From Occultella glacieicola (lineage in GTDB: Bacteria; Actinomycetota; Actinomycetes; Actinomycetales; Beutenbergiaceae), in contig NZ_SMNA01000004.1 in the NCBI RefSeq assembly GCF_004353825.1, positions 124,001 through 188,000 on the forward strand: a stretch of 64,000 nt of DNA, given 5' to 3'. The notes beneath the pieces are model-generated. The model was not told the origin of the DNA, did not search any database, and was given only the letters and a program-made list of their open reading frames with translations. Positions 1-8,204 of the stretch are shown in pieces. How positions within the stretch are numbered: the first letter of the stretch is position 1; each line of letters opens with the position of its first letter. A program made the translations under genes and the position numbers.

Positions 1-636
1 GTCGTCGACCTGGTCCGCGAAGCCGGCGTGGACGTGCTGGTGCTGCCCGAGTCCGGTGGTGACGTGCTCGGGGAACTGGCCGACGCGCTCGCGGCCGCCG
101 GGGAACGGTTCGAGGCATTCGCGGGCACCCGTGGCGTCTCCGACCCCGACGGCACGGGCATTCTGGTGAGTGAGTCGATGGGCGCGTACGAGGAGGTCCC
201 CTCCACCGAGCGCAGCGTGCTCCGGATCGTCCCGGTGAGCGGGGACGGGCCACCGATCACGGCCGTGCACCCGCGATCGCCGCCGGGGATCCGTACCGCG
301 CTCGTCAGGCCGCAGGCACTGCAGACCTGGCGGGACGAGGTCGCGGCCGTGGCGCCGTTATGCGCGCAGACGCCCGGCGGCATCGTCGCGGGTGACTTCA
401 ACGCCACCCTCGACCATGCCCCGATGCGGACGATCGCGCCCTGCGTAGACGCCTCGGTGCTCGCCGGGATCGGCGGCGTGTCCACCTACCCGGTGCGGAT
501 GCCGGCCCTGCTCGGCACCACGATCGATCACGTCCTGATCGACCCGGCCGACTTCGAGGTGACGGCGGGAGCCGTGGTGGAGGTCCCGGGCACCGACCAC
601 CGGGGCGTGCTGATCCGGCTGGTTCCGGTGCGCTGA
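1..636 (+). CDS. Endonuclease/exonuclease/phosphatase (EEP) family protein, 5' end outside window
   Basis: The reading frame is open from the first base, so the amino terminus lies outside the window; the visible part is about 211 residues. C-terminal EEP hallmarks are present: GDFNAT (metal/phosphate-binding Asn), TIDHVL and GTDHRGV (catalytic Asp-His). The family cleaves phosphodiester bonds in DNA, RNA or lipid head groups with Mg2+; the substrate cannot be told from sequence. Actinobacterial relatives often have N-terminal membrane helices, which would be upstream here. It ends about 55 bp before the convergent orphan gene at 692-1312. Family assignment is firm, function is not. Confidence 0.8.
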   Translation, partial: VVDLVREAGVDVLVLPESGGDVLGELADALAAAGERFEAFAGTRGVSDPDGTGILVSESMGAYEEVPSTERSVLRIVPVSGDGPPITAVHPRSPPGIRTALVRPQALQTWRDEVAAVAPLCAQTPGGIVAGDFNATLDHAPMRTIAPCVDASVLAGIGGVSTYPVRMPALLGTTIDHVLIDPADFEVTAGAVVEVPGTDHRGVLIRLVPVR

Positions 637-691
637 TCGGGTCGGATCTCTCGGTGACCCGTCTGCACCTGCGCGGGACCGATGTGGACGG

Positions 692-1312
692 TCAGAACGT
701 GTTGTCGCCGAACTGGGCGTTCAGTGCCGGCTTGAGCGCGTCGAGGATGTTCGGGGATAGCACATTCGCCCAGTCCTTGACCTGAGTGACTGCCTTCTGC
801 GGCTTGTTGAAGTTGCTGCCGTGGGCCGGATGGGACTTGTTCGGCATCACGATGGCCAGCGACAGCTGCTTGCGCATCTCGCGCCATTCAGCCGGTGGCA
901 GCGGCGTCTCCTGCTGGTCGTACGTGTCGAGCACGGCACGGAACTTCGCGAAGTCGATCGTGCCTCCACCGACAGGCTGCTGGTCGCCGACCGGTCCCGT
1001 CTGAGCGTCTGCTTGGATTCGATCCATCAGCTGCTCAGCCTCTGGTATCGAGAGCGTTCTCGACGTCCAGCCCGGAGGTCCGGTGTAGTTCCGTGTGATC
1101 GAGTTGAATGTCTCGCCCGTGGCGTCCTCGTGGAAGTTCCCGCTCCCGCCCGCAACCCAGGCCCGCTGCACAGCAACCAGCAGGGATACGGCGTGGTTGC
1201 CGACCTGCCTCTGCATCGCGGCCAGCCGTGGCGGGTACCCCGTAGCGGCGACCGGGCCGTCAGGCTCCCGCAGGGGTTCGCGACGAGGATGTTGACCGGC
1301 GTACTTGTGCAT
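692..1312 (-). CDS. Orphan hypothetical protein with a QRxVGNxAV-type motif (contractile-injection-cargo-like leader)
   Basis: 206 residues starting at ATG, with GGAGAG about six bases upstream. Residues about 32-50 read AMQRQVGNHAVSLLVAVQR, resembling the QRxxGNxAVxxLLQR segment found near the amino terminus of many DUF4157-type (extracellular contractile injection system) cargo proteins; the resemblance is from memory of that motif, not a search. The C-terminal 150 residues, with charged helices and a GGGTIDFAKFRAVLDTYD stretch, match nothing I recognise. There are no Cys residues, membrane segments or signal peptide. Base composition is clearly less GC-rich than the neighbours, suggesting acquisition. 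It stands alone between unrelated convergent/divergent genes, with no injection-system structural genes in view. Confidence 0.7.
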   Translation of the reverse strand: MHKYAGQHPRREPLREPDGPVAATGYPPRLAAMQRQVGNHAVSLLVAVQRAWVAGGSGNFHEDATGETFNSITRNYTGPPGWTSRTLSIPEAEQLMDRIQADAQTGPVGDQQPVGGGTIDFAKFRAVLDTYDQQETPLPPAEWREMRKQLSLAIVMPNKSHPAHGSNFNKPQKAVTQVKDWANVLSPNILDALKPALNAQFGDNTF

Positions 1313-1520
1313 CGGGGTCTCTCCGAGGGGTCACGGATCCGGCGTGACGTCCAGTGTCGCGATGGACGACGGCCGGACCCAGCGTCGGTTCGAGCACGCA
1401 CGGGGGAACCAACGTCTTCCCGTTGAGGCATCGCCGGACCCGCCCGGGACCAGATCCCGGTCCACGCCCCCCTCCCGTGGGGGAGGCGGGGCACGGTCCG
1501 GCCCTGCCAGACTCGGGCAC

Positions 1521-2798
1521 ATGGGACACGTGCGGCGGCTGGCGGAGACCACCGCCCGGCGGGCCGTGTTCTGCGTCATCGGCGGTCTGATGTTCGGCGC
1601 CTACGCGGTGCTCGTGACCGGTTTCGCCCAGATGCTCGCCGACCCGTCGGTCCCACCGGTAATCATCTGGATCCTGGTCGCGCTCGCCGGTGCGATCGCG
1701 CTCAGCCCGCCGGTGCTGCTCGGTGTGCGGACGCTCGAGATCCAGGCCGTCCGCGCGTTCCTGGACGTCGACCTGCCAGTCCCGGTCGGCCGAGTCTCCG
1801 GCGAGGCCCGCTGGCGTGGGGCGCTCTGGTACACGGCGCACCTGCTCATCGGTGCGGCCGCGACGATGGCACTGCTGACCGCGGTTCCGCTGGGCGTGGT
1901 GTTGGTGCTGCGCACCTCGGCCACCGGCCTGGTGATGAACCGCATGATCGGCTCGTTCGCGGGACTGCCCTGGCCGCTCGCCGTGCTCCTCGGGCTCGTG
2001 CTGATCGCCGCGGCAGGAGCAGCGTTCCTCGTGGGCGGGGCCCTGCTGCGGCTGCTGGCGCCACGGCTGCTCGGTCCGTCCGCGGCCGAACGCATCGCCG
2101 CCCTCGAGCGCCAGGCCCGGACCCAGGCCGAGCGCAACAGGCTCGCCCGGGACCTGCACGACTCGGTCGGGCACGCCTTGACCATCACGACCCTGCAGGC
2201 GGCTGCCGCGGCCCGGGCCCTCGACCGGGACCCGGCCGGCGGCACCGACGTCGCCCGCACCGCACTCTCGGCGATCGAGGAGACCGGACGGGCCGCCGTC
2301 GCGGACCTGGACCGCGTGCTCGGGCTGCTCCGCACCGACGCCGAGCCCAACCGCGGCCGGGTCCCGGTACCCAGGCTGACCGGCCCGACCGGTGCCGCCG
2401 ACCTCGTCGAGCGGGCCCGGGCCACCGGGCGGGACGTGCGCCTGGACCTGCCGCGGCCGGTCGGGCCGATCCCGCTCGTGATCGACCGGGAGGCCTACGC
2501 CATCGTGCGGGAGGGCCTCACGAACGCGCTGCGCCACGGCGCGGACCCCGTGACCATCGGCGTCACCCGAGGCCCGGCGCACTTGCGGATCGTGGTCACG
2601 AACGCGATGAGCACGGGGCCGGGCACGGACGGCGGCGCCACCACCGGCGGTCGTGGACTTGCGGGCCTGCGTGAGGGCCTCACCCTCGTCGGGGGCGACC
2701 TGCGGGCCGGGACCTTCGAGGACGCGGGCCGCCCGATCTGGCGACTGATCGCGGAGCTGCCGCTGACCGACCCGACCGAGGAGCCCGAGAGTGACTGA
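1521..2798 (+). CDS. Sensor histidine kinase, NarL/DesK type (HisKA_3)
   Basis: 425 residues if started at the ATG at 1521; the frame is open further upstream but that extension is Arg/Pro/Gly-rich and unlike protein. Four or so membrane helices occupy residues about 13-180, then a coiled-coil linker and the phosphoacceptor box ERNRLARDLHDSVGHALT with His213. The ATPase part has the N box EGLTNALRHG and a GGRGLAGLREG lid. It phosphorylates the response regulator encoded immediately downstream, whose GTG start overlaps the kinase stop by eight bases. No sensory domain other than the membrane bundle is visible, so the signal may be sensed in or at the membrane. Family assignment is firm. Confidence 0.9.
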   Translation: MGHVRRLAETTARRAVFCVIGGLMFGAYAVLVTGFAQMLADPSVPPVIIWILVALAGAIALSPPVLLGVRTLEIQAVRAFLDVDLPVPVGRVSGEARWRGALWYTAHLLIGAAATMALLTAVPLGVVLVLRTSATGLVMNRMIGSFAGLPWPLAVLLGLVLIAAAGAAFLVGGALLRLLAPRLLGPSAAERIAALERQARTQAERNRLARDLHDSVGHALTITTLQAAAAARALDRDPAGGTDVARTALSAIEETGRAAVADLDRVLGLLRTDAEPNRGRVPVPRLTGPTGAADLVERARATGRDVRLDLPRPVGPIPLVIDREAYAIVREGLTNALRHGADPVTIGVTRGPAHLRIVVTNAMSTGPGTDGGATTGGRGLAGLREGLTLVGGDLRAGTFEDAGRPIWRLIAELPLTDPTEEPESD

Positions 2799-3462
2799 TC
2801 CGACCGAACCGACCCGTGTGTTGCTCGTCGACGACGAGGCGCTCGTGCGCACCGGGTTACGCATCATCGTCGACGGCGAGGACGACCTGAGCGTGGTCGG
2901 CGAGGTGAGCGACGGGATCGACGTACCGGACGCCGTCGCCCGCCATGCGCCCGACGTGGTGCTGATGGACGTGCGGATGCCGCGCGTGAACGGCATCGAC
3001 GCCACCCGCGCACTCGTCGAACGCGCCGAACGCGCGGGCGGCGGTCCCCGGGTGATCGTGGTGACCACCTTCGAGAACGACGACTACGTCTTCGACGCTC
3101 TCCTCGCCGGGGCGAGCGGGTTCCTGCTGAAGCGGGCCCGGCCCGAGGAGGTCCTGGACGCCATCCGGGTGGTTGCGCGCGGGGAGTCGGTGCTGTTCCC
3201 GCGCGCCCTGCGGCGGATGGCGCGCGGCAGGCAGAGCCCGACGGCGGACGGCCTCTCCGGCGCCGGCCTCACCGAGCGCGAGGGTGAGGTGCTGCGCCTG
3301 ATGGCCGCCGGCCGCTCGAACGCCGAGATCGCCGGCGAACTGTTCCTCGGCGTGGAGACGGTCAAGACGCACGTCGGCAACGTGCTCGCCAAGCTCGGCG
3401 TCCGGGACCGCACCCAGGCCGTGGTCGTCGCGTTCACGTCCGGGTTCGTGCCGGCGGAGTAG
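2791..3462 (+). CDS. LuxR/NarL-family response regulator
   Basis: 223 residues. Receiver domain at about 9-125 with acidic DD at 14-15, phosphoacceptor Asp60 in VVLMDVRMP and switch Thr/Lys in VVTTFEND and FLLKRARPE. A LuxR-type helix-turn-helix lies at about 155-215 (LTEREGEVLRLMAAGRSN and ETVKTHVGNVLAKLG). The GTG start lies within the last codons of the kinase gene, so the two are translationally coupled and form a cognate pair. Targets are unknown; such pairs often control a nearby ABC exporter, but none is directly adjacent here (an ABC-2 exporter lies 8 kb away). Confidence 0.92.
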   Translation: MTDPTEPTRVLLVDDEALVRTGLRIIVDGEDDLSVVGEVSDGIDVPDAVARHAPDVVLMDVRMPRVNGIDATRALVERAERAGGGPRVIVVTTFENDDYVFDALLAGASGFLLKRARPEEVLDAIRVVARGESVLFPRALRRMARGRQSPTADGLSGAGLTEREGEVLRLMAAGRSNAEIAGELFLGVETVKTHVGNVLAKLGVRDRTQAVVVAFTSGFVPAE

Positions 3463-3493
3463 CACCGCGCGGGGCAGCGTTCCGGGGTCCGGC

Positions 3494-3525
3494 CCTCCGG
3501 TGAGCGCCGCGGGCACCGCCGGAGG
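3494..3525. terminator. Hairpin between convergent genes
   Basis: CCTCCGGTG (3494-3502) pairs with CACCGCCGGAGG (3514-3525) with one bulged base and an 11-base loop. It sits exactly between the stop codons of the response regulator and the SCO1664-like gene, the expected place for a bidirectional terminator. There is no U-tract, as is common in high-GC actinobacteria. Confidence 0.4.
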
Positions 3526-4311
3526 TCAGAACGGCGGCCATGGCACGGCCGGCATCTCCCCCCGCGGGCCCGGGAACCTCGGCTCGGCGAGCAGGTCCTC
3601 ACACCGCTCGATGGTGGCCGTGACCTCGTCGGGGGCGAGCAGGTCCGCGAACGTCTCCCGGAGGTCGGAGTCCAGGTCCGCCCGCACCCGCTCGAGGCCG
3701 GCCAGCTCGTCGGCGTCGAGATCGCGGCCGAGCCAGCCCCACAGAACGGTGCGGAGCTTGGGTTCGGTGTGGAACGTGAGGCCGTGGTCCACGCCGTAGC
3801 GGTGCCCGGCCGCGGTCGGGAGCACATGCCCACCCTTGCGGTCGGCGTTGTTCGCGACGATGTCGAAGACGGCCATGCGCCGCAGCGCCGCGGTGTCCTC
3901 ATGGATCAGGGAGACCACACGGTCGTCGGCGTCGAAGCCGTCGAAGACGTGCAGCCAGCCCTCGGGCACGGCGTCGGCCGGGACCAGGTCCACCGGATCC
4001 TGGGCCGGGTCGGGCTCGCACCACACCTGCACCATCCCGGGGCCGAGAGGACCGTCGCGCAGCCAGGTACGGGGCACGAGGTCCCACCCGAACGACGCCG
4101 ACAACGCGTGGGCCGCGACCTCCCGCCGGGCCAGCGTCCCGTCCGGGAAGTCCCACAGCGGCCGTTCGCCGGCGACCGGCTTGTAGACGACGCGTACGCC
4201 GTCGATCCGGGCGACGAACGTGGCGTTGGAGGCCTGGCGGATCCGGCCGACGAGCTCGACCTCGCCGTCCAGTGCGCCGGCGTTCGTCTCGCCCGCGACC
4301 ACCTCGCTCAC
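3526..4311 (-). CDS. SCO1664 family protein (kinase-fold, HipA/PI3K-like)
   Basis: 261 residues, GTG start overlapping the DUF3090 stop by four bases. The conserved core VFDIVANNADRKGGH (Asp/Asn of a phosphatidylinositol-kinase-like catalytic loop) followed by YGVDHGLTFH (metal-binding Asp) is typical of the SCO1664 family. The fold suggests an ATP-dependent phosphotransferase, but I know of no proven substrate. It is the last gene of the phosphatase-DUF3090-SCO1664 operon, an arrangement widely conserved in actinobacteria and often near the mycothiol ligase gene mshC. Length and motifs look complete. Confidence 0.85.
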   Translation of the reverse strand: MSEVVAGETNAGALDGEVELVGRIRQASNATFVARIDGVRVVYKPVAGERPLWDFPDGTLARREVAAHALSASFGWDLVPRTWLRDGPLGPGMVQVWCEPDPAQDPVDLVPADAVPEGWLHVFDGFDADDRVVSLIHEDTAALRRMAVFDIVANNADRKGGHVLPTAAGHRYGVDHGLTFHTEPKLRTVLWGWLGRDLDADELAGLERVRADLDSDLRETFADLLAPDEVTATIERCEDLLAEPRFPGPRGEMPAVPWPPF

Positions 4312-4871
4312 GCGAAGCCGTCGGGCAACGAGCAGACGTGCGCGTCACCCTCGATCGGCGCGCCGCAGAGCGGGCAGATCGGCCGGCCGGCGGAGACCAC
4401 CTCCCGGGCCCGGTGCGCGAACACCCGGGCCGAACCGACCGGGATCCGGACCTGGAGGACCTCCTCCGGCTCGAACTCCTCGGGGTCGAACTCCTCGAGG
4501 GCCTCCTCGTCGTCGGTGCCGACCAGGGGCAGCGCCTCGATGACGATCTGCGCGGTGGACGGGTCCCAGCCCAGGCTCATGGTGCCGACCCGGAACCGCT
4601 CCTCGATCGGCTCGTCCAGGGGCTCGTCGTCGAGGATGCCCTCGGGAGCCTTCTCGGGGACGCTGAACGGGTTGCCGTCCTCGGCCATCAGCCGGTCGAG
4701 CACCTCGTCGATCTTGATGGCGAGCGCGGCGGACTGTTCCTTCTCGAGCGCCACGCTGACCAGGTGCGACCCGGCACGGGCCTGGAGGTAGAACGTGCGC
4801 TCTCCGGGTCGGCCGACCGCCCCGACGACGAACCGGTCGGGCCAGTCGAATCCGTGCACGAGGGGAGTCAT
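4308..4871 (-). CDS. DUF3090 family protein with C-terminal zinc-ribbon-like motif
   Basis: 187 residues. The start MTPLVHGFDWPDRFVVGAVG and the FYLQA and VALEKEQ stretches match the actinobacterial DUF3090 family. The tail carries CPLCGAPIEGDAHVC, a CxxC...C arrangement that could bind zinc. It overlaps its neighbours by four bases on each side (phosphatase upstream, SCO1664-like downstream), so all three are probably made in a fixed ratio and may work together. The biochemical role is unknown. Acidic Glu-rich residues about 110-140 form a charged linker. Confidence 0.87.
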   Translation of the reverse strand: MTPLVHGFDWPDRFVVGAVGRPGERTFYLQARAGSHLVSVALEKEQSAALAIKIDEVLDRLMAEDGNPFSVPEKAPEGILDDEPLDEPIEERFRVGTMSLGWDPSTAQIVIEALPLVGTDDEEALEEFDPEEFEPEEVLQVRIPVGSARVFAHRAREVVSAGRPICPLCGAPIEGDAHVCSLPDGFA

Positions 4872-5659
4872 GTCTCCATGCTACGAGCGTGTGTCGAGGG
4901 CAGCCGTCCGGGCCCGGTCGCCACGCCGGGAGCCCGCGTCGGTCCCGTGGGCCCCGACCCGTCGGGCCCGGACCCGCCGCCGACCGCCGCCTGGGCCGCA
5001 CCGGCGCCGCCGGTGGTGGCGAGCCAGGCCAGGTCGCCCCCGTCGGTGTTGACGGCGACGACGTTCGGCCTGGTCGAGGTGTACTGCACGATCGACACGG
5101 ACGCCGGGCCGACGTTGATCCGCTGGAACAGGTCGAGGTGCATGCCGAGGGCGTCGGCAAGCACGGACTTGATGATGTCGCCGTGGCTGACCGCGACCCA
5201 CACCGCCCCCGTGCCGTGCTCCGCCTCGAATGCCGCGTCCTGCCGGCGGACCGCGGCGACGGCACGGGACTGCATGGCGGGCAGGGACTCCCCGCCCGGG
5301 AACGTCACGGCGGAGGGCTGTCGCTGCACGAGCGGCCAGAGGTCCTCGGCAGCGAGCTCCTTGAGCGACATGCCCTGCCAGCGTCCGTAGTCGCACTCGG
5401 TCAGCGCGTCGTCGGTGCGCAGGCCGGGTCGCGCCGGCCCGCCCGGGCGGGCGTCGAGGACCGCCGCCGCGGTCTGCTCGCACCGCAGCATCGGGCTCGT
5501 GACGACGCCGACGAGCGGCACCGGCGCGAGCCGTGCGCCGGTCGCGCGCGCCTGGGCGCGCCCGGTCTCGTCCAGGCCGACGCCGGGGGTCCTACCGGCC
5601 AGCACGCCGCGCGCGTTCGCTTCCGTCCGGCCGTGCCGGACGAGGAGGAGGGTCGCCAT
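4868..5659 (-). CDS. Histidine phosphatase family protein (MSMEG_4193-type)
   Basis: 263 residues from the ATG at 5659; the open frame extends upstream, but that part is antisense Arg/Pro-rich sequence and the family begins at MATLLLVRHGRTEAN. Catalytic residues of the phosphoglycerate-mutase-like fold are visible: the RHG nucleophile triad at residues 8-10 and a second His in VAVSHGDIIKS, with CDYGRWQGM in between. It is the first gene of the three-gene operon. The substrate is unknown; being a cofactor-independent broad phosphatase is as likely as a specialised role with the two partners. The last 35 residues are Gly/Pro-rich and probably disordered. Confidence 0.88.
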   Translation of the reverse strand: MATLLLVRHGRTEANARGVLAGRTPGVGLDETGRAQARATGARLAPVPLVGVVTSPMLRCEQTAAAVLDARPGGPARPGLRTDDALTECDYGRWQGMSLKELAAEDLWPLVQRQPSAVTFPGGESLPAMQSRAVAAVRRQDAAFEAEHGTGAVWVAVSHGDIIKSVLADALGMHLDLFQRINVGPASVSIVQYTSTRPNVVAVNTDGGDLAWLATTGGAGAAQAAVGGGSGPDGSGPTGPTRAPGVATGPGRLPSTHARSMET

Positions 5660-5736
5660 GGTCGTAGAGCCTACGATGCGGGCCCGACGGCGGCCGGTCG
5701 CCCCGGTCGTCGCCCTCCCGCCGGTCCGGAGTCGGG

Positions 5737-6765
5737 TCAGGCGCCGCCGAACATCGCGGCCACCTCGCCGCCGCTGACCTCGGTGAGCGCGGTGTGCCGC
5801 CAGTGCGGCTGCTGGTCCTTGTCCACCAGGACCGCCCGGACCCCTTCGACGAAGTCCGGCTCGGCGACCAGGGCGGTTGCGACGCGCAGGTCCTGGGCGA
5901 GCACCGCCTCGACCGAGTCGAGCGCGGCCGCCCGGCGGATGGCCGCCAGGCTCACGGCCACCGAGAGCGGCGAGCGGCCGGCAAGAACTTCGCCGGCGGC
6001 GCGTGCGGCCGGCTCCGGCGCCTCTCGCAGTGCCTCCAGGATCCGGGCCGGGTCGTCGCCGGCGTAGCAGCGGTCGATCCAGCCGCGTTCGGACGCCAGG
6101 GGAGCGGTCGGTGACCTCTGGCCGATCGACGGGTCCAGGCTCTCGCCGGCGGCGAGACGGGCCACGATCGCCGGCCACGCGCCGGAGGGGATGAGCGTGT
6201 CGGCGAGACCGACGGCGATCGCGTCCGCGCCGTCGACCTGCGTGCCCGTCAACGCGAGGTGGGTGCCGAGCTCACCCGGGGCACGGGACAGGAAGAACAG
6301 CGCACCGACGTCCGGGAACAGCCCGATGCCGGTCTCGGGCATCGCGACCCGGGTGCGCTCGGTGACCAGGCGCAGCGAGCCATGGGCGGAGAGCCCGATC
6401 CCGCCGCCCATGACGATCCCGTCCATGAACGCCGCGTACGGCTTGGGGAAGTCCGAGATCAGGGCGTTGAGGGCGTACTCGGCACCGAAGAACCCGGCCG
6501 CGTCCAGGTTCCCCTCGAGCAGGCAGGCGCGAATGGCACGCACGTCCGCCCCCGAGCACAGCCCGCGGTCCCCGGCGCCCTCGAGGGTCACGGCGGCGAT
6601 CGCCTCGTCAGCCGCCCAGGCGGTGAGCACCGTGGTCAGCGTGGTGATCATGCCGGGCGTCAGGGCATTGATCGTCCGGGGACGGTTCAGCCGGATCCGG
6701 CCGAGTGGACCTGCCACTGTGACGAGCACCTCGTCCGACTCATTGGTCGCCGCCGTGAATGTCAC
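5737..6765 (-). CDS. Enoyl-CoA hydratase/isomerase family, 3-hydroxyisobutyryl-CoA hydrolase type
   Basis: 342 residues from a GTG at 6765 with GGTGAGGG just upstream; the longer open frame upstream is antisense to the citrate synthase gene. Crotonase-fold features include GLCSGADVRAI (first oxyanion-hole strand), FMDGIVMGGGIGLSAHG and the AMPETGIGLFPDVGA segment diagnostic of 3-hydroxyisobutyryl-CoA hydrolases, which release 3-hydroxyisobutyrate in valine breakdown. The ECH_2-type C-terminal region (ERGWIDRCYAGDDPARILEAL) is present. No other valine-degradation gene is adjacent, so the exact acyl-CoA substrate is inferred from family only. Confidence 0.85.
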   Translation of the reverse strand: MTFTAATNESDEVLVTVAGPLGRIRLNRPRTINALTPGMITTLTTVLTAWAADEAIAAVTLEGAGDRGLCSGADVRAIRACLLEGNLDAAGFFGAEYALNALISDFPKPYAAFMDGIVMGGGIGLSAHGSLRLVTERTRVAMPETGIGLFPDVGALFFLSRAPGELGTHLALTGTQVDGADAIAVGLADTLIPSGAWPAIVARLAAGESLDPSIGQRSPTAPLASERGWIDRCYAGDDPARILEALREAPEPAARAAGEVLAGRSPLSVAVSLAAIRRAAALDSVEAVLAQDLRVATALVAEPDFVEGVRAVLVDKDQQPHWRHTALTEVSGGEVAAMFGGA

Positions 6766-6809
6766 TGTGCCCTCACCCGTCCCCACCCTTCCCTCGCCGC
6801 GATCCGATG

Positions 6810-8108
6810 CTAGTGCCGGGTGGCTGCGCGGCCGTCGGGCAGGTCGGAGCCGGACGTGCTGGGTTGGGCAGGCTCTGCGGGTCGGGGTCCGGTGTAGTCC
6901 GACTCCGGTCGCAGACGCAGCGGCGCCTGGCCGTACTCGTCGACCACGTGCGCGAGCCAGCCCACCGTCCGGGCGACGGCGAAGATCGCCTGGCCGGCGT
7001 CGTCGCCCATGTCCGCGCCCACGGCCAGGACTGCCAGCGCCAGGTCGACGTTGGTCGGGCGGCCGGTGCGCGGTCCGACCATCGCCACGAGCTCGCGGGT
7101 CACTCGGATCGCGGCCGCGTAGCGCTCCATGGCCGACATCCGGGCCAGCAGGTACGCCGCGCGCGGATCGGTGCGCCGGTACAGGACGTGTCCGAAGCCC
7201 GGGATGCCGCGTCCGCGAGCGGCGTGCCCGGCAATGACGCGTTCGGGTCGGCCGGAGCCCGCCTCCCGCAGCATCTGGGTGGCCACTGTCGAGGCCGAGC
7301 CATGCATCGCGCTGTCGAACGCGCCGAGGGCGGCCGTGATCGCGGCGTACGGGTGTGCCCGGGCGGAGGCCGCGACGCGCGCCGCCAGGGTGGCCGCGGC
7401 CAGATCGTGGTCCAGGCACAGCACGAGCGTCGCCTCCAGCAGGGCCAGGTCGGCCGGGGTGCCCGGCGAGGCGGTCAGCTTGGGCCAGAGCCGCTGCGCG
7501 AGCCTCGCGGGGCTGGGAGCGGGAGGGCCGACGTCGGGCAGGGCGTCGACCATCGTGGCGATGAGCCGCCGCCCTGCGGCGTGGACGGAGGCCGCCGTCA
7601 GGTCGGTGCGCAGTGGGTCATGGGAACCGGCGATCACGACGGTCAGCTGCAGCCGGTCGATCAGCCGCGCCGCCGGACCGAGCAGGTCGCCCGCCGCGCG
7701 GGCGTGCGCGAGGAGTTCGGCGGACGTCTCGAAGCCGTGGCCGGTGACCGCGGGAGGCTGCGCCCAGAGCACCTCGACGGCTGCCTCGAGCGTGTGCGTC
7801 CGGGCGAGCTCGGTGGCCCGGACACCGCGGTAGTAGAGCTCGTCGCCCTCGATGAGGGTGATCGGGGAGCCCAGGACCATCAGAGGCCGTCCACGTGGTC
7901 GGTCCGCGCCGGCACCACCCTCGCGTGGGCGCCGCCTCGCTGCGGCCAACCGTTCGACGTCGAGGGCGTCGAACGTCGACCCGCCGCCGGCCTCCGCGCG
8001 GGTGCTCGCGATCAGCCCGCGCGAGACGTAGGCGTAGAGGGTCGCCGGTTTCACTCCCAGGCGCGCGGCGGCCTGCGCCGTGGTCAGGCGTGGCAGTGGA
8101 CCGGACAT
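6810..8108 (-). CDS. Citrate synthase with N-terminal MerR/excisionase-like helix-turn-helix
   Basis: 432 residues. Residues about 8-60 (LTTAQAAARLGVKPATLYAYVSRGLI) form a HTH_17/MerR-type DNA-binding domain; about 75-415 is a citrate/methylcitrate synthase fold. Active-site-like residues are kept: DSAMHGSAS, PGFGHVLYRRTDPRA and TNVDLALAV, matching the two His and the Asp of citrate synthases. It lies divergent to a second, HTH-free citrate synthase, with only 96 bp between the start codons. The domain combination suggests a bifunctional enzyme/regulator or a regulator using the enzyme fold as acetyl-CoA or oxaloacetate sensor; that part is inference. Such fusions occur elsewhere in actinobacteria. 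Confidence 0.87.
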   Translation of the reverse strand: MSGPLPRLTTAQAAARLGVKPATLYAYVSRGLIASTRAEAGGGSTFDALDVERLAAARRRPREGGAGADRPRGRPLMVLGSPITLIEGDELYYRGVRATELARTHTLEAAVEVLWAQPPAVTGHGFETSAELLAHARAAGDLLGPAARLIDRLQLTVVIAGSHDPLRTDLTAASVHAAGRRLIATMVDALPDVGPPAPSPARLAQRLWPKLTASPGTPADLALLEATLVLCLDHDLAAATLAARVAASARAHPYAAITAALGAFDSAMHGSASTVATQMLREAGSGRPERVIAGHAARGRGIPGFGHVLYRRTDPRAAYLLARMSAMERYAAAIRVTRELVAMVGPRTGRPTNVDLALAVLAVGADMGDDAGQAIFAVARTVGWLAHVVDEYGQAPLRLRPESDYTGPRPAEPAQPSTSGSDLPDGRAATRH

Positions 8109-8204
8109 CGACCTCCCACGATATTGATTCGATCAACATTGATTCGTCAGTGATCAATGCCTGTGGTCTCGTGAGGCTACCCGACACCGCCGCAGGAGGA
8201 ACCG
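8109..8204. promoter_or_regulatory. Divergent promoter with paired ATTGATTCG operators
   Basis: The 96 bp between the two citrate synthase genes holds an exact repeat ATTGATTCG at 8123-8131 and 8138-8146. Around them are inverted half-sites: TTGATTCGATCAA (8124-8136) is a perfect odd-length palindrome, and ATTGAT (8138-8143) faces ATCAAT (8153-8158). These AT-rich half-sites stand out against the GC-rich background. The obvious candidate binder is the helix-turn-helix of the divergent citrate synthase fusion, which would make the pair autoregulated. AGGAGG at about 8193-8198 is the ribosome-binding site of the rightward gene. Confidence 0.6.

Noticed and set aside
1260-3068. Long minus-strand frame opposite the first two-component system
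   Set aside because: Composition is Gly/Arg/Gln/Asp-rich and lacks any motif, while the plus strand encodes a complete kinase and regulator.
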